Positions 5,166 through 6,934 of a stretch of 6,934 bases of DNA are shown here, one piece after another. Source of the stretch: an uncultured Bacteroidales bacterium (GTDB lineage: Bacteria > Bacteroidota > Bacteroidia > Bacteroidales > F082); assembly GCA_946410535.1 (NCBI GenBank), contig CAMKAR010000112.1, forward strand, positions 1 to 6,934. Direction: 5' to 3'. The notes under the pieces were generated by a model, which saw nothing but the letters and a program-made list of their open reading frames with translations, ran no database searches and had not been told where the DNA came from. The translations under genes and the position numbers were made by a program. The stretch's first letter is position 1, and every line of letters starts with the position of its first letter.

Positions 5166-6545
5166 ATGGAAAAGACTCCTTTCTTTCACGCGCTGAAAAT
5201 CGATGAAGACAGCTGCATCGGCTGCTCGCATTGCATGAAGATTTGTCCCACGGAGGCCCTTCGTGTGCGCGACGGCAAGGCCGTCCTGATGCCCGACCGT
5301 TGCGTCGACTGCGGCAACTGCTTCAAGGTGTGCCCTACACGTGCCATCTACATCGAGCAGGACGACTTCGAGGACATCTTCAACTATCCCGTCCGTGTCG
5401 CACTCATTCCTGCCGTTTTCTTCGGACAGTTCCCGAACGACATCACCGTGTCGCGCATCTACGGCATTCTCAAGGAATTAGGATTTACGCATGTCATCGA
5501 GACGGAGTCGTCCATACCAATCTATACGGCTGCAAAAAAGAAATACGCCGCCGAAAACCCCGACATCAGGCCGCTCATCTCGACCTTCTGTCCGGCCATC
5601 GTGCGCCTCATCCAGGTGAAGTTTCCCGGCTTGACCGAAAACCTCATTCCCTTGCGGGCACCCATCGACATCACGGCGATGTACATCCGCCGCAAGATCA
5701 AGGAAGACATGGCACTGAAAGACGACCAAATCGGCATTTTCTATATCACGCCTTGTGCGGCCAAGATTGCCGCCGTGAAAAACCCCGTGGGCGAAGAGAA
5801 GTCGCTCGTCGATGGTGTCATCAACATGGATTCGCTCTATAATCGCGTCTACCATGAAATCAAGAAGCAAGGCAAGGGCTACAAGGAGGTGAAACTTCCT
5901 GTTTCTCAGCTTTCCGCCGATGGTGTCTTGACCTCACTGACCAATGGCGAGCGCCGCCTCAGCGATGCCCAACACTCCTACTCCATCGACGAAATCCACA
6001 ACGTCATTGAGTTCTTGGAAAAGGTGGAGAACGAAGAGATTGAGGATGTCGACTTCCTTGAGTTGCGAGCCTGCGACCAAAGCTGTCCAGGCGGCATCTT
6101 GACCTGCGACAACCGTTTCCTCATCTGTGAGCGTGTGTTTGGTCGCGCCCGCAAGATTGCCGACCGTGAGCGCAAGGGCGAGCAAACCAAAGACCATGAG
6201 CTTGGCGAAGAGCGCAACTATCTGATGCGCAACATGAAAGTGGGCGAAATCCATCCCCGCTCGATGCTCGTCTTGGACGACAACATCGCCGTGGCCTTGG
6301 AGAAGATGAAGAAAATCGACGAATACCGTGCCCGTCTGCCCCAGACTGACTGTGGCATCTGCGGCGCGCCCACCTGCGATGCCTTGGCCCGCGACATCGT
6401 GTGCGACAACGCCGAGCTCACCGACTGCGTCTTCATCCAGCGCAACCTCGAAGCCCGAGGCAACATGGACGTGCATGAGTCGCTGCAAATCATGGAGGTG
6501 GTTTGGGGCAAGGCGAAAATGAATGACTATGTGAAGAACAAATAA
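5166..6545 (+). CDS. [FeFe]-hydrogenase-like iron-sulfur protein with degenerate H-cluster site
   Basis: Cytoplasmic protein of 459 residues with three parts. Residues 10-60 hold two 4Fe-4S ferredoxin motifs (C17, C20, C23, C27 and C46, C49, C52, C56). Residues about 75-325 are an [FeFe]-hydrogenase large-subunit C-terminal domain. Residues 390-425 form a further 4Fe-4S domain (C396, C399, C404, C421; C-x2-C-x4-C-x16-C), as in RnfB-like proteins. The H-cluster motifs are altered: L1 is STFCP, with F141 replacing the proton-shuttle cysteine but C142 kept; L2 is TPCAAK (C197 and K200 kept, Met to T195, Glu to A203); L3 is RACDQSC (C303 and C307 kept, Met to R301). Efficient hydrogen turnover is therefore unlikely, and a sensory or electron-transfer role is inferred. 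There is no PAS domain, unlike HydS-type sensors. It is the last gene of the cluster, ahead of a strong terminator. Confidence 0.9.
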   Translation: MEKTPFFHALKIDEDSCIGCSHCMKICPTEALRVRDGKAVLMPDRCVDCGNCFKVCPTRAIYIEQDDFEDIFNYPVRVALIPAVFFGQFPNDITVSRIYGILKELGFTHVIETESSIPIYTAAKKKYAAENPDIRPLISTFCPAIVRLIQVKFPGLTENLIPLRAPIDITAMYIRRKIKEDMALKDDQIGIFYITPCAAKIAAVKNPVGEEKSLVDGVINMDSLYNRVYHEIKKQGKGYKEVKLPVSQLSADGVLTSLTNGERRLSDAQHSYSIDEIHNVIEFLEKVENEEIEDVDFLELRACDQSCPGGILTCDNRFLICERVFGRARKIADRERKGEQTKDHELGEERNYLMRNMKVGEIHPRSMLVLDDNIAVALEKMKKIDEYRARLPQTDCGICGAPTCDALARDIVCDNAELTDCVFIQRNLEARGNMDVHESLQIMEVVWGKAKMNDYVKNK

Positions 6546-6568
6546 TGTCGCGATGACGCGAAGCGACA
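6546..6568. other. Small inverted repeat after the iron-sulfur gene
   Basis: tgtcgc (6546-6551) pairs perfectly with gcgaca (6563-6568) around an 11-base loop, starting at the base after the stop codon and touching the main terminator. The loop sequence gatgacgcgaagcg resembles the complement of the palindrome at 308-327 in the protease gene, so it may be a relic of the same repeat. The similarity is short and could be chance. Confidence 0.35.
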
Positions 6569-6605
6569 AAAAAATCTCGCCTCCTTTCGGAAGCGAGATT
6601 TTTTT
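6568..6605. terminator. Bidirectional rho-independent terminator
   Basis: Perfect 13-bp stem: seven A plus tctcgc (6568-6580) pairs with gcgaga plus seven T (6593-6605). Beyond a one-base mismatch, three further pairs tcc/gga close a tttc loop. The A and T tracts at the two ends give a U-tract in either direction, so the hairpin can end the plus-strand cluster and the convergent rpsA gene, whose stop is 13 bases further on. Confidence 0.9.
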
Positions 6606-6618
6606 ATCAGGAACTGAG

Positions 6619-6934
6619 TTATTCGCCTTGTTGGGCTTTCTCTTGCTTCTCAAGGTTTTCCTTCAGACCGGCCAGGACTTCGAGGTCGCCGAGGGTGCTG
6701 TGCTCAATGTTGTCATTGATTTGCTTCACGGTACGCTTGGCTTGCTTGGCGGCCTTGTCGGCAGCCTTTTCCTCTGCGCTCTTGGCAGGAGCTTCCTTCT
6801 CTTCCTCAACCTTAGGCAGGGCGAGGATGATCTTCTTGCTGTCCTTGTTGAACTCAAGCACGCGGAACTCTAAGGTGTCGTCAACCTTGGCGTTGGTGCC
6901 GTCTTCCTTCTTCATGTAACGGCTGGGGCAGAAG
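6619..6934 (-). CDS. rpsA: 30S ribosomal protein S1, C-terminal fragment
   Basis: Carboxy-terminal part of ribosomal protein S1, which binds mRNA on the 30S subunit. About 104 codons are in the window and the frame is open to the right edge, reading FCPSRYMKKEDG, so the gene starts outside. The internal Met at 6915 is not the real start. The visible part ends the last S1 RNA-binding domain, with DTLEFRVLEFNKDSKKIILALPK as its final strands. A charged, alanine/lysine-rich low-complexity linker follows (VEEEKEAPAKSAEEKAADKAAKQAK), and then a short conserved-looking tail, HSTLGDLEVLAGLKENLEK. A tail of this kind, ending in a TLGDL...LAxLKE helix, is what I recall from Bacteroidales S1. It converges on the hydrogenase-like gene and shares its terminator. 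Product call from memory of the family, without alignment. Confidence 0.85.
   Translation of the reverse strand, partial: FCPSRYMKKEDGTNAKVDDTLEFRVLEFNKDSKKIILALPKVEEEKEAPAKSAEEKAADKAAKQAKRTVKQINDNIEHSTLGDLEVLAGLKENLEKQEKAQQGE

Noticed and set aside
5166..6545. Annotation as a catalytic [FeFe] hydrogenase (HydA)
   Set aside because: The proton-shuttle cysteine, both pocket methionines and the pocket glutamate are replaced, so a catalytic name would mislead.
5934..6653. Minus-strand open frame of 239 codons
   Set aside because: It crosses the bidirectional terminator and lies opposite conserved iron-sulfur motifs.

Overview
The window looks like chromosomal DNA from an anaerobic member of the Bacteroidota, probably order Bacteroidales. 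The signs are a TAnnTTTG promoter box at 2296, coding starts preceded by A-rich leaders with no Shine-Dalgarno sequence, a Bacteroidales-style acidic/lysine-rich tail on ribosomal protein S1, an exported serine protease with an outer-membrane-barrel-like C-terminus, and short palindromic repeats between genes. The phylum is inferred from these features; no marker gene was compared.

Layout. (1) Bases 1-2220 (+) hold the 3' part of an exported subtilisin-family (S8) protease gene. The signal peptide start lies before the window. A rho-independent terminator follows at 2247-2279. (2) A promoter-like box at 2296-2303 opens a six-gene same-strand cluster that runs to 6545: DRTGG-domain protein, PHP metallophosphoesterase-like protein, GHKL ATPase, second DRTGG-domain protein, second (RsbW-like) GHKL ATPase, and an iron-sulfur protein with a degenerate [FeFe]-hydrogenase large-subunit domain. 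(3) A strong, symmetric hairpin at 6568-6605 separates this cluster from the convergent 3' end of rpsA (ribosomal protein S1, minus strand), which runs off the right edge.

How the genes may work together. From general knowledge, this DRTGG/PHP/GHKL/iron-sulfur set recurs in anaerobes, often near electron-bifurcating [FeFe] hydrogenase genes. No biochemical role is firmly assigned to it as far as I know. Here no catalytic hydrogenase, NADH-binding subunits or SpoIIE-type phosphatase follow, and the cluster ends at a terminator. The iron-sulfur protein keeps all four cysteines that would hold the cubane half of an H-cluster. It lacks the proton-shuttle cysteine, both pocket methionines and a pocket glutamate. 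A redox or hydrogen sensor coupled to nucleotide-binding switch proteins is the most attractive reading, but this is inference.

The three larger gaps inside the cluster (2683-2832, 4155-4261 and 5045-5165) each contain a different palindromic sequence. The first is almost entirely one 138-base element with inverted ends and two internal hairpins. A further repeat appears to have been absorbed in frame into the protease gene near 308-376.
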